Assembly (NCBI GenBank): GCA_037143175.1
Contig: JBAWZF010000027.1
Span: 1-37,189, forward strand
Length of the DNA: 37,189 nt
Direction of reading: 5' to 3'
DNA from: a bacterium
GTDB lineage: Bacteria; Verrucomicrobiota; Kiritimatiellia; CAIKKV01; CAITUY01
Position numbers and translations under genes: made by a program. The notes below the pieces were generated by a model. The model worked only from the letters and a program-made list of their open reading frames with translations. It did not search any database and was not told where the DNA came from. Position 1 is the stretch's first letter; every line of letters begins with the position of its first letter. This document shows, piece by piece, positions 1 to 7,797 of this stretch.

Positions 1-324
1 TGTTTCGCCGGATTGGCGTGCGTGCGTTTCAACTATGGCTATGGGATGCTAGTGACACCGAAAGCAACCATGAAAAGCGCGCAAATGGCTGCGGTTAACC
101 AAGTGCTGACAGCGGATTTTGAGGTTTTTTGCATCATATGTATGGAACGGGTAAGAAATCGCTTTTCTGACAGTATTGGCACACGCCCGTTGAGACCGGA
201 CTGAAACATCGGGTTTCCTCTAGCGGCAGATCTTCGACATGGCTGTGAGCATGTGAAAATCCAGTGCGAAGGTCAAACCCGCATTTCGAATGTGGGTGCG
301 CATTTCTCTATCCAGACCCGCTTC
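1..324. other. Left edge, no identifiable gene
   Basis: I see no gene I can name here. On the plus strand the frame from base 1 is open to a stop at 202-204, so this could be the last ~67 codons of a gene entering from the left. The translated residues match no family I recognise and have no clear domain pattern. The rest, up to the MFS stop at 325, looks non-coding. Confidence 0.4.
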
Positions 325-1677
325 TTATCTCAGCGCCCCTTCTTCAATCGCACGTTCTTGCACAATGACACTTTCCGCAGGACGGATGTCACGAAGCGAA
401 CCCAGTCGCAATACTTCGGGCCAGCGTCGGGCGCAACCAATGACGGCGGCTACCGCCCCGACGCCACCAAAAACAACCGACCCCACTGCCCCGGCAATAC
501 GTGAGGATATTCCGGGAGCCACCCAACCCAGCCCTGAGGTCATGAGATCGAAGGCCCGCGCACTGACCCCCGACTCAAACCCTCCTAAATCGTCGGACAC
601 CACGATAAACACAGTATTCACCGCCGATACCCTCCCTCGCATATGATCGGGCGTCAATACCTGCACTAACGTGTGCCGGACAATAACGCTGATATTATCG
701 CTGGCTCCCACCAGAAACATGGCGACCATTGAGAGCCAGAACCACTGCGAAATCCCAAACATAATTGTGGCCGCTCCAAACAAGGCCACGGCCCAAAGCA
801 TCGCGCGCCCGGCATTCCGAATAGGCGGCATATGTGCGATCGTCATAGCCATCGCAATCGCACCCAATGCTTCCGCCGCGCGCAGAAAGCCCAACCCAAG
901 CCCCCCGACATGCAAAACATCCCTGGCGAAAAGGGGCAGCAAATAGGTCGCCCCGCCCACCATCATCGCAAACATATCCAGGGTGATTGTGGCCAGAATG
1001 ATCTTGTTATTCCGCACAAAACGGATCCCCTCCAGCATTCCCTGCAGCGAACTATCCACTGCCTTGCGAACCTGACCCTGTAATTTCAATCGGACAATGG
1101 CCAGCAGCCCTCCCCCGCGCAATAGAAAGGCCAGCGCCAAGGCGGGCGGCGTATAGTCATCAAGCCCCAACAGTAACCCACCCAGCACAGGGCCCACCAT
1201 GGAGCCGACCCGGTACAAACTGGTATTCCAGGCCATGGCATTACTGAAAAGGGAAACCGGAACAAGCTGCGATAGTATGGCGGAGCGCGCCGGTGTCCCC
1301 AGTGCCTGCCCAATCGAACTCAGTAATAAACACACATAGAACCATTGAGCAGGCGCCTTCCCCAAAGCCAACATCAACAGCCCGGCTGACGCCACCACTA
1401 CAGCCGTCTGGGTCATGATGATCAATTTTTGCCGATTGAACCGATCTGCCAGTTGCCCGGCAACAATGGAGAGTAACATCACGGGCAACGCTTTGACCAA
1501 CCCCATCCATCCAAGCGCCATGACCGTCTGGGTTTGAGCATAGAGATGAATCCCCACCGCCACCGTCTCAATCTGACCGGCCATTGTCAACGCCAGCCAG
1601 CCAGCAGAGAAAAGACGGTAGGCAGGACTGCGCCAAGCGCCATAGGGGTCGTGTGTTAGTTGCGATGGAGCCTTCAT
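325..1677 (-). CDS. MFS transporter (MFS_3 / EntS-like exporter)
   Basis: A 450-residue inner-membrane protein with about 12 hydrophobic helices. It belongs to the major facilitator superfamily, in the branch that includes the enterobactin exporter EntS and macrolide-type efflux proteins. The N-terminus (AWRSPAYRLFSAGWLALTMA) is typical of that branch. The loop between helices 2 and 3 carries GQLADRFNRQKL, a good match to the MFS signature GxLaDrxGrrx. The substrate cannot be read from sequence. The ATG at 1677 has no obvious Shine-Dalgarno, but it gives the family's usual N-terminus and I see no better start. A short TTATTGG repeat lies immediately upstream. The gene diverges from the CDF metal exporter, and nothing shows co-regulation. 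Length is normal, with a somewhat long hydrophilic C-terminal tail. Confidence 0.85.
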   Translation of the reverse strand: MKAPSQLTHDPYGAWRSPAYRLFSAGWLALTMAGQIETVAVGIHLYAQTQTVMALGWMGLVKALPVMLLSIVAGQLADRFNRQKLIIMTQTAVVVASAGLLMLALGKAPAQWFYVCLLLSSIGQALGTPARSAILSQLVPVSLFSNAMAWNTSLYRVGSMVGPVLGGLLLGLDDYTPPALALAFLLRGGGLLAIVRLKLQGQVRKAVDSSLQGMLEGIRFVRNNKIILATITLDMFAMMVGGATYLLPLFARDVLHVGGLGLGFLRAAEALGAIAMAMTIAHMPPIRNAGRAMLWAVALFGAATIMFGISQWFWLSMVAMFLVGASDNISVIVRHTLVQVLTPDHMRGRVSAVNTVFIVVSDDLGGFESGVSARAFDLMTSGLGWVAPGISSRIAGAVGSVVFGGVGAVAAVIGCARRWPEVLRLGSLRDIRPAESVIVQERAIEEGALR

Positions 1678-1690
1678 TAGCGGGCTATCT

Positions 1691-1712
1691 GTTATTGGTT
1701 ATTGGCTATTGG
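1691..1712. repeat. TTATTGG heptamer tandem repeat (3 units)
   Basis: Two exact TTATTGG units at 1692-1705 are followed by one variant, CTATTGG (1706-1712). The repeat lies just upstream of the MFS start codon. The same heptamer occurs on the opposite strand at 16019-16039. Confidence 0.7.
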
Positions 1713-1750
1713 CGCAAGGTAAAAAATGTCGATCCCATCTATTTGCACAA

Positions 1751-1780
1751 TTGACAGCCGGTAGATTCCAGCATTACATT
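1751..1780 (+). promoter_or_regulatory. Predicted sigma70-type promoter for the CDF gene
   Basis: A perfect -35 box TTGACA (1751-1756) is followed, after 18 bp, by TACATT (1775-1780), which matches TATAAT at 4 of 6 positions. Transcription would begin near 1787. That gives a leader of about 125 nt before the CDF ATG at 1913 and places the whole structured leader inside the transcript. Confidence 0.6.
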
Positions 1781-1794
1781 CCCTTTTTTAACGA

Positions 1795-1884
1795 CCTCTT
1801 GAGAAACCGGATCAAGCGACCTGTGAGCAGGTGCGGCTGGGCCTGAACGGCAGTGGGACTTACACCCCGCGGGACTATGAAGTC
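1795..1884 (+). promoter_or_regulatory. Candidate NiCo (czcD)-type metal riboswitch in CDF leader
   Basis: The leader shows a series of elements in the order expected for the four-way-junction NiCo riboswitch. A hairpin (ACCTG/CAGGT, 1819-1832 region) is followed by GCGGCTGGGC, then a minimal GCC/GGC hairpin ending in CGGCA. Next is a GTGGG/CCCGC stem (about 1854-1870), followed directly by GGGAC (1871-1875). From memory, the family has GCAGCCGGGC, CGGCAAC and GGGAC in the corresponding junctions. The 3' half of the aptamer also forms the 5' arm of a terminator, as in a transcriptional OFF/ON switch. The weak point is that I could not find a convincing closing stem P1, and the first junction is not a clear match. 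The position ahead of a CDF metal exporter strongly suits this class. It could instead be an unrelated metal-responsive leader. Confidence 0.5.
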
Positions 1885-1898
1885 TTGCGGGGTCTTTT
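1864..1898 (+). terminator. Leader terminator/attenuator hairpin upstream of CDF start
   Basis: A 13-bp uninterrupted stem pairs 1864-1876 (ACCCCGCGGGACT) with 1881-1893 (AGTCTTGCGGGGT). It includes two G-U pairs and closes an ATGA loop; CTTTTG follows. It ends only about 10 nt before the Shine-Dalgarno AGGAGG (1903-1908). It is therefore placed to end transcription before the gene unless an upstream structure captures its 5' arm. Confidence 0.7.
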
Positions 1899-1912
1899 GT
1901 TCAGGAGGCATT

Positions 1913-2878
1913 ATGCAGTCAGGTTCCGCAGACCTACACAAGCGCAAGGCAGGAGTAGCCGCGCTTTCGATCCTTTCTAATGCCACTCTCGTGGTGCTTA
2001 AGCTGCTTGTCGGCTTACTGATAGGTTCCGTATCCGTTCTTTCCGAGGCTATTCATTCGGCCGTTGATCTTGTCGCCTCTGTGATCGCCTTCCTCTCTGT
2101 TCGCACTTCGGCGAAGCCTGCTGACGTGCGCCATCCCTTCGGACATGGAAAATACGAGAACCTCTCAGGAGCTATTGAGGCACTTCTCATCTTTCTTGCC
2201 GCCATCTGGATCATTTTCGAAGCTGTTCATAAACTGATTGCCCCCCAACCTCTTGAGAAGGCAGGCATCGGCGTGATCGTCATGTCGGTCTCGGCCATCA
2301 CCAACTGGTTGATTTCCCGACGACTCTTCAGAATTGGAAGGGAGACGGATTCCATCGCCCTGCAGGCGGACGCCTGGCATCTCCGAACCGATGTCTACAC
2401 CTCCCTTGGTGTCATGGCCGGACTAGGCATCATTTGGAGCGGATACTGGGTGGTTCCAACATGGAATCTCAACTGGGTGGATCCGGTGGCCGCCCTCTGT
2501 GTGGCTATTTTAATCCTGAAGGCCGCCTGGGATCTGACCGCCGAGTCAGTAAAGGATTTATTAGATGCCCGTCTTCCGGATGAGGAAGAAGCGTGGATTA
2601 TTAATTATATCAGAGAGTTGCGCCCTTTAGTCCAAGGCGTGCATGACCTCCGAACCCGTAAGGGGGGGGCCATGAGGTTCGTGGAATTTCACCTCATTGT
2701 TCCAGAATCCATGACGGTGGCCGAGGCTCATGCCATCAGCGATAAAATCGAGGAGGCCATCACCGCCCGATACCCCGCCACGCATGTGACCACTCACATC
2801 GAGCCTTGCCGCCAGCCTTGCCCTGAAACATGCCTTCCAGGATGTTTTTTGACAGAGGAGGAGAGAAAAGGAGTCTAG
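1913..2878 (+). CDS. Cation diffusion facilitator (CDF) divalent metal exporter
   Basis: A 321-residue inner-membrane transporter of the CDF family (FieF/CzcD/MamM type), which exports Zn, Fe, Mn, Co or Ni by proton antiport. It has the typical six helices. The helix-2 site reads EAIHSAVDL, with HPFGHGKYENLS after helix 3 region, and the helix-5 site ALQADAWHLRTDVYTS carries the HxxxD motif. The C-terminal cytoplasmic ferredoxin-like domain has VQGVHDLRTRKGG and ends at HIEPC. The ATG at 1913 is chosen because AGGAGG lies 4 nt upstream. An in-frame ATG at 1853 would fall inside the leader hairpin region. The tail carries CX3CX3CX3C (Cys at EPC, QPC, ETC, PGC), which may bind metal. The structured leader suggests metal-dependent control. 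The metal itself cannot be decided from sequence. Confidence 0.92.
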   Translation: MQSGSADLHKRKAGVAALSILSNATLVVLKLLVGLLIGSVSVLSEAIHSAVDLVASVIAFLSVRTSAKPADVRHPFGHGKYENLSGAIEALLIFLAAIWIIFEAVHKLIAPQPLEKAGIGVIVMSVSAITNWLISRRLFRIGRETDSIALQADAWHLRTDVYTSLGVMAGLGIIWSGYWVVPTWNLNWVDPVAALCVAILILKAAWDLTAESVKDLLDARLPDEEEAWIINYIRELRPLVQGVHDLRTRKGGAMRFVEFHLIVPESMTVAEAHAISDKIEEAITARYPATHVTTHIEPCRQPCPETCLPGCFLTEEERKGV

Positions 2879-2950
2879 AGTTGCGACCCCTAGGCCCAAA
2901 GTCCAAGACTCCAGGCCTCGATTTTCGTCCTTGGACTCGCGACTTTTTTT
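2879..2950 (+). terminator. Rho-independent terminator after CDF gene
   Basis: Starting one base past the stop codon are two nested stems. AGTTGCGA (2879-2886) pairs with TCGCGACT (2937-2944), and AGTCCAAG (2900-2907) pairs with CTTGGACT (2930-2937). The 3' arms abut, and a run of seven T (2944-2950) follows. The internal AAAGTCCAAGACTCC sequence may be another degenerate heptamer repeat. Confidence 0.75.
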
Positions 2951-3048
2951 GTTCCCCTCCCCCACCCTTAGGCGTAATATTGTTCTAACTCGGGAGATTT
3001 CAACATGGATCTTGAATACGATTCCCTGGGGGATGAGATAAATCCTTC

Positions 3049-3170
3049 ATGATCCTTGACCTCACCATCCCTGGCGGAATCGGCGGACAAAAAGTAATGT
3101 AGGCAATCTTATCCTTTGACCCCGGCGTAAGGGCCACAGCAGATATTGTGGTAATTTGGCACAGAAGGTA
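3049..3170 (+). pseudogene. Remnant of a response-regulator receiver domain
   Basis: From 3049 the frame reads MILDLTIPGGIGGQKVM, a stop (TAG, 3100-3102), then in the same frame AILSFDPGVRATADIVV. This lines up with LILDLTVPGGIGGREVLKEILVLDPNAKAIV in the receiver domain of the hybrid kinase at 6053-7768. The phospho-acceptor Asp context (LDL) and the following loop are recognisable. The N-terminal acidic pocket and the final Lys/beta5 segment are absent, and the frame upstream of 3049 is full of stops. It is too short to fold as a receiver. The likely origin is a decayed duplicate of the neighbouring kinase's receiver or an older two-component gene. Confidence 0.65.
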
Positions 3171-3173
3171 GAC

Positions 3174-6056
3174 GTGAAAAACACAAAAAGAAAATCAGGT
3201 AATACCGCCCCCGACTTCCCCATCGTCGGCATCGGGGCCTCCGCCGGGGGATTGGCGGCCTTCGAAGCCTTCTTTTCTGGCATGCCCGCCGACATGAGCC
3301 CCGACATGGCCTTTGTCCTCGTTCAGCATTTAGCCCCAGACCACAAAAGCATCCTCGCCGATCTTATCCAGCGCTACACCCACATGCAGGTCTGTGAAGT
3401 TGAGGATGGAATGGTGATTCAACCCAATCATGCCTATATCATTCCGCCTAATCACGATATGGCTTTTCTAAACGGAACCCTCCAATTGCTGGCACCCTCT
3501 GCGCCGCACGGGCAGCGTCTACCCATTGACTTTTTTTTTCGCTCTCTCGCTCAGGATCTGCACGAGCGGGCCATTTGCATCGTCCTTTCGGGGACTGGCA
3601 GCGACGGCACCCTCGGGGTGCGGGCGGTTAAAGGTGAAGGAGGCATGGTCATCGTCCAGACCCCTTCCTCCACAGAATACGACGGGATGCCTTGCAGTGC
3701 CATTGCCACCGGTCTGGTGGACTACGAACTTCCTCCGGCGGAAATGCCCGCAAAACTTATCGCCTATGTTGCCCATTCCTTCGGAAAGCCCTCGCGAGTC
3801 ATACCCCTCCCGGAACCTAGGGACGATAATGCGTTAAAAAAGATTTTCATTCTCCTGCGGAACAAAACCGGTCACGATTTTTCCCAGTACAAGCAGAGCA
3901 CCATTATCCGACGTATTGAGCGGCGCATGGCCGTCCAACAGATTGAAACCATTGACGAGTACGTCCAGTTTCTACAAATTAAACAGGCAGAAATGGAATC
4001 GCTGTTCCGGGACTTGTTAATTGGCGTGACCAGTTTCTTCCGGGATCCGGAGGCCTTCAAGGCTTTTGAAACACTCGTCGTCCCACAGCTCTTTGCCGAC
4101 AAGCCAGCTGGAAGCGTAATCCGTGTATGGTCACCCGGCTGTTCTACCGGCGAAGAAGCCTTTTCCATCGCGATCCTCTTGCAGGAACGCCTGGAGGTAC
4201 TGAAACAGAGTTACCGGGTTCAAATCTTTGCCACCGATATTGATAACAAGGCACTTGCTGTAGCCCGGAACGGACTCTACCCTGCCAGTATCACTGCCGA
4301 CATCACGCCGGAGCGACTGTCGCGATTTTTCGTGTCCGAGCCCGATGGTAACACCTACCGAATCCATAAGGGTATCCGTGATATGCTGATCATTTCTGAA
4401 CAGGATGTGATCAAGGACCCCCCTTTTTCCAAACTCGACCTTATCAGTTGCCGCAACCTTCTGATCTACATGGGCGGAGATCTGCAAAAGAAACTTATTC
4501 CGCTGTTCCACTATGCACTGAATCCCAGTGGTTTCCTGTTCCTGGGCACCTCGGAAACGGTGGGTGAGTCTGTTGATATTTTTACTCCCCTCGACGGCAA
4601 GGCTAAGATATATAAACGCAAAACCGATTTACACAATTCGCATCGACTCCTGACCCGTAGCTTACCAGTCATGGCGTCGGCCACCTTCCATCCAACTACA
4701 GGTAAAAAGTTTGGCAGCAGGAAATTCTCGCTGCGAGCGCTGACCGAACAGGCCTTGCTACATCAGGTCGCTGCAGCCGGTGCCCTCGTCAATGAGCAGG
4801 GCGATATCCTCTACCTCCATGGCCGCACCGGTCTCTATCTCGAACCCACCCCGGGCGAAACGGGGGTCAGTAATATCCTGAAGATGGCTCGTGAAGGCTT
4901 ACAGCGCGAATTGACTATCGCGCTCCACAAAGCCACATCTGGCAAACAGGTTGTGCATTGCCCCAACCTGCGCGTCAAAACCAATGGCCATTTTTCCACC
5001 GTCAACCTGACCATCCGCCCCGTATCCGGTGGCCCCGAAACCTCATCCGATGCCCCGCTCTATCTGATCAGCCTTGAAGAAATCATGCCGACCGCCACCC
5101 CTTCTCTCGAAGGGGCTGCGCCGAGCCAGAGCGATCAACCGGCCGTTGGCAGCGAACAGACAGGCTCCAGTGAATCAGTAATTATAACTGCCCTTAAACA
5201 GAAGCTGCAGGACAAAGAAGATTTTCTTCAAAGTGCCAATGAGGAGTTGGAAACCTCAAAAGAGGAGTTACAATCCATTAATGAAGAGTTAGCCACGGTT
5301 AACACTGAACTTCAACTCAAGGTGACCGAACTGACACGAGCCAACAATGACATGAGTAACCTGCTGGCCGGTACCGGTATCGCCACCATCTTTGTGGATC
5401 ATGACTTGCACATCCTTCGCTTCACGCCAGCTACCACTAAGATTATCAACCTGATCCAAACCGATGTAGGTCGACCCGTTGGCCATATCGTCTCAAATCT
5501 GGTTGACTACAACCGGCTTCCGGCAGACACACAGGCCGTACTGGATAACCTGACCCCTAAAGATGTCGAGGTGCAATCCCTTGAAGGAAGCTGGTACTCG
5601 ATACGTATCCGCCCTTACCGTACCAAGGACAACGTGATCGAAGGGGCGGTCATCACTTTTGTAGATATTACGGCGACAAAAGATGCGGAACGAAACGCCG
5701 AAAGCTTTCGCCGCCTGGCGGCGCTAACACTTGATTCAAATGACGCCATCATCATTCAAGGCTTAACGGGTAAGATTTTGTCCTGGAATCCTCGCGCAAC
5801 GAGCATGTATGGCTGGAGCGAGTCCGAGGGGTTGACAATGAATATTCAAGACTTGATTCCTGAAAATCAGCGGCATGCGGCGTTATCTGTACTCAAGGAT
5901 CTCAGCCATTCAAAAATTATCCAACCCTATCGCAGCCAACGTATCTCCAAAACCGGACGGATCCTTAACGTCATGCTGACCGCCACCGCATTAGTCAATG
6001 GTTCCGGTCAAGCCTATGCCATTGCCACAACTGAACGGGAGGTCAATACAGAATGA
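3174..6056 (+). CDS. CheB-CheR fusion with coiled coil and two PAS domains
   Basis: A 960-residue soluble signalling protein. Residues ~15-200 form a CheB methylesterase domain with the catalytic triad present: Ser23 in GIGASAGG, His52 in QHLAP and Asp144 in GTGSDG. Residues ~225-480 form a CheR methyltransferase domain, with an N-terminal all-alpha part, the SAM site VWSPGCSTGEEAFS (~318-331) and ISCRNLLIYM. A long coiled coil (~670-725, NEELETSKEELQSINEELA) leads into two PAS domains (~726-840 and ~846-955). No kinase domain follows, and there is no receiver before CheB. This layout is common in two-component systems outside chemotaxis. I chose GTG 3174, which has AGAAGG 5 nt upstream; TTG 3156 in the same frame is the alternative. 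The stop overlaps the next start (ATGA), so the downstream kinase is probably its partner. Confidence 0.9.
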   Translation: MKNTKRKSGNTAPDFPIVGIGASAGGLAAFEAFFSGMPADMSPDMAFVLVQHLAPDHKSILADLIQRYTHMQVCEVEDGMVIQPNHAYIIPPNHDMAFLNGTLQLLAPSAPHGQRLPIDFFFRSLAQDLHERAICIVLSGTGSDGTLGVRAVKGEGGMVIVQTPSSTEYDGMPCSAIATGLVDYELPPAEMPAKLIAYVAHSFGKPSRVIPLPEPRDDNALKKIFILLRNKTGHDFSQYKQSTIIRRIERRMAVQQIETIDEYVQFLQIKQAEMESLFRDLLIGVTSFFRDPEAFKAFETLVVPQLFADKPAGSVIRVWSPGCSTGEEAFSIAILLQERLEVLKQSYRVQIFATDIDNKALAVARNGLYPASITADITPERLSRFFVSEPDGNTYRIHKGIRDMLIISEQDVIKDPPFSKLDLISCRNLLIYMGGDLQKKLIPLFHYALNPSGFLFLGTSETVGESVDIFTPLDGKAKIYKRKTDLHNSHRLLTRSLPVMASATFHPTTGKKFGSRKFSLRALTEQALLHQVAAAGALVNEQGDILYLHGRTGLYLEPTPGETGVSNILKMAREGLQRELTIALHKATSGKQVVHCPNLRVKTNGHFSTVNLTIRPVSGGPETSSDAPLYLISLEEIMPTATPSLEGAAPSQSDQPAVGSEQTGSSESVIITALKQKLQDKEDFLQSANEELETSKEELQSINEELATVNTELQLKVTELTRANNDMSNLLAGTGIATIFVDHDLHILRFTPATTKIINLIQTDVGRPVGHIVSNLVDYNRLPADTQAVLDNLTPKDVEVQSLEGSWYSIRIRPYRTKDNVIEGAVITFVDITATKDAERNAESFRRLAALTLDSNDAIIIQGLTGKILSWNPRATSMYGWSESEGLTMNIQDLIPENQRHAALSVLKDLSHSKIIQPYRSQRISKTGRILNVMLTATALVNGSGQAYAIATTEREVNTE

Positions 6057-7768
6057 AAAATGATTCATTCAACCCGGACTCAGTGCTCACCACAGAAACA
6101 CTTCGCCAACGGGCCGAAACTATGGCCCAAGAAAAGAACGACTCGTTTTCTCATGAGCTCAAATCCTTATCTCCTGAGCAATTACAAAAACAACTCCACG
6201 AGCTTCACGTTCATCAGATTGAATTGGAGATGCAGAACGAGGAACTGCGCCGGACCCAAGTGGAACTTGATGCGACCCGAGCACGCTATTTCGACCTCTA
6301 TGACCTCGCACCTATCGGCTATTGTTCTCTCAATAAACAGGGGGTGATCCTGGAGGCCAACCTCACCGCCGCCGTCCTACTGGGCCTACCCCGAGGTGCA
6401 CTACTCTCACAACCCATCTCTCACTTCATTCTTCTAGAAGATCAGGACATCTATTATCTACACCGCAAACTACTTTTTGATTCATGCTCATCACAATCCT
6501 GTGAACTGCGCATGATGAAGGGCAATGGTGCCATATTCTGGGCTCACATTACGGCAACCATCAAAACAACCTCTGATGCCCTCCCCATCTGCCGTATCGT
6601 TATTAGCGATATCACGGAACGCAAACACTCCGAGACCGAACTCCTGAAAATGCAGAATCTTACCAGCATCGGCACACTGGCAGGAGGAATTGCGCATGAC
6701 TTCAACAATATCCTGATGGGGGTTTTCGGAACCCTTTCCCTGGCCAAACATGAACTCCCCAAAGATCATCCGGCATTCAAACTTCTTGAGTATACCGGGA
6801 AATCCATGGATCGAGCCATCCGTCTTACCAAGCAGTTACTGACTTTCGCCAAGGGAGGAGAACCTGTCAAAGAAAGCCTCTGTCTCGGAACCGTGGTACG
6901 GGAGGTCGCTGAGTTTGATCTTTCCGGCAGCAATATATTACTCGTATATAAGCAGGCGCCTGATCTACGGGATGCGAATGTTGACAAAGGGCAGATCCAG
7001 CAGGTTATTTCCAACCTCACCATTAACGCCCGCGAAGCCATGCCCAATGGCGGACACCTGTTTATCACCCTGGAAAATTCAGACATAACAGAGGACACCA
7101 TTCCTCATCTTCACCAAGGGCATTACATCAAGATCTCCGTACAGGACGAGGGATCCGGAATAGACCCCAAACACATTGACCGGATATTTGATCCCTATTT
7201 CACTACTAAACAAACTGGCAGCGGGCTAGGGCTGGCAACTTCTTATTCTATCATCCAAAAACATGGCGGTCACATTTCTGCCGAGTCGGTACTTGGCAAT
7301 GGCGCCACCTTCACCCTCTATTTGCCCGTATCTAATGCACATAGGCCAGCACCTGAAATCCCGCAAAAGATTGAAACATGTATCTTTGAGCCATGCCGGA
7401 AAATTCTCGTACTTGATGATGAAGAGTTTATTCGTATGGTTATCCCGCGCTGGTTACGGAAGATGAAATGTCTAGTCGAGACATCGCACGACGGACGGCA
7501 GACCATCGAACTGTACCATCACGCGATGAAGTCCGGCACCCCGTTTGATTTGCTTATTCTTGATCTTACCGTGCCGGGAGGGATTGGTGGCCGGGAAGTG
7601 CTGAAAGAAATTCTGGTGTTGGACCCAAACGCCAAGGCCATTGTTTCCAGCGGGTATGCTGAAGATCCCGTCATGGCAAATTATACCCAGTACGGCTTTA
7701 AGGGAGTCCTCGCAAAACCCTATACCGAAAACCAACTCCAGGAACTTGTGGCAAAGGTGTTATCATGA
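6053..7768 (+). CDS. Hybrid histidine kinase (coiled coil-PAS-HisKA-HATPase-REC)
   Basis: A 571-residue soluble hybrid sensor kinase. It starts inside the stop of the CheB-CheR gene (ATGA overlap), so translation is probably coupled. Residues ~37-80 are a coiled coil (QIELEMQNEELRR), and ~78-195 a PAS domain starting at YFDLYDLAPIGY. The phospho-acceptor is His215 in GGIAHDFNN. The ATPase domain has the N-box (ISNLTINAREAM), G1 (DEGSGID), F-box (DPYFTTK) and G2 (GSGLGLA). Residues ~447-571 are a C-terminal receiver with VLDDEE, phospho-acceptor Asp504 in LILDLTVPGG and the conserved Lys in AKPY. No membrane segment is seen, so the signal is cytosolic or relayed by the CheB-CheR-PAS partner. 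No output regulator is in the window. Confidence 0.93.
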   Translation: MKNDSFNPDSVLTTETLRQRAETMAQEKNDSFSHELKSLSPEQLQKQLHELHVHQIELEMQNEELRRTQVELDATRARYFDLYDLAPIGYCSLNKQGVILEANLTAAVLLGLPRGALLSQPISHFILLEDQDIYYLHRKLLFDSCSSQSCELRMMKGNGAIFWAHITATIKTTSDALPICRIVISDITERKHSETELLKMQNLTSIGTLAGGIAHDFNNILMGVFGTLSLAKHELPKDHPAFKLLEYTGKSMDRAIRLTKQLLTFAKGGEPVKESLCLGTVVREVAEFDLSGSNILLVYKQAPDLRDANVDKGQIQQVISNLTINAREAMPNGGHLFITLENSDITEDTIPHLHQGHYIKISVQDEGSGIDPKHIDRIFDPYFTTKQTGSGLGLATSYSIIQKHGGHISAESVLGNGATFTLYLPVSNAHRPAPEIPQKIETCIFEPCRKILVLDDEEFIRMVIPRWLRKMKCLVETSHDGRQTIELYHHAMKSGTPFDLLILDLTVPGGIGGREVLKEILVLDPNAKAIVSSGYAEDPVMANYTQYGFKGVLAKPYTENQLQELVAKVLS

Positions 7769-7797
7769 GGGGAAATCAGGAAGCAGGAGTTGGTTTT

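Noticed and set aside
13-204. 63-codon plus-strand frame at the left edge
   Set aside because: Could be the end of a gene entering the window, but there is no family match, so it is only noted under the left-edge feature and not called as a gene.
7769-7797. Bidirectional terminator between the hybrid kinase and BatD-like gene
   Set aside because: I found no stem-loop with a T tract in the 29-bp convergent gap.
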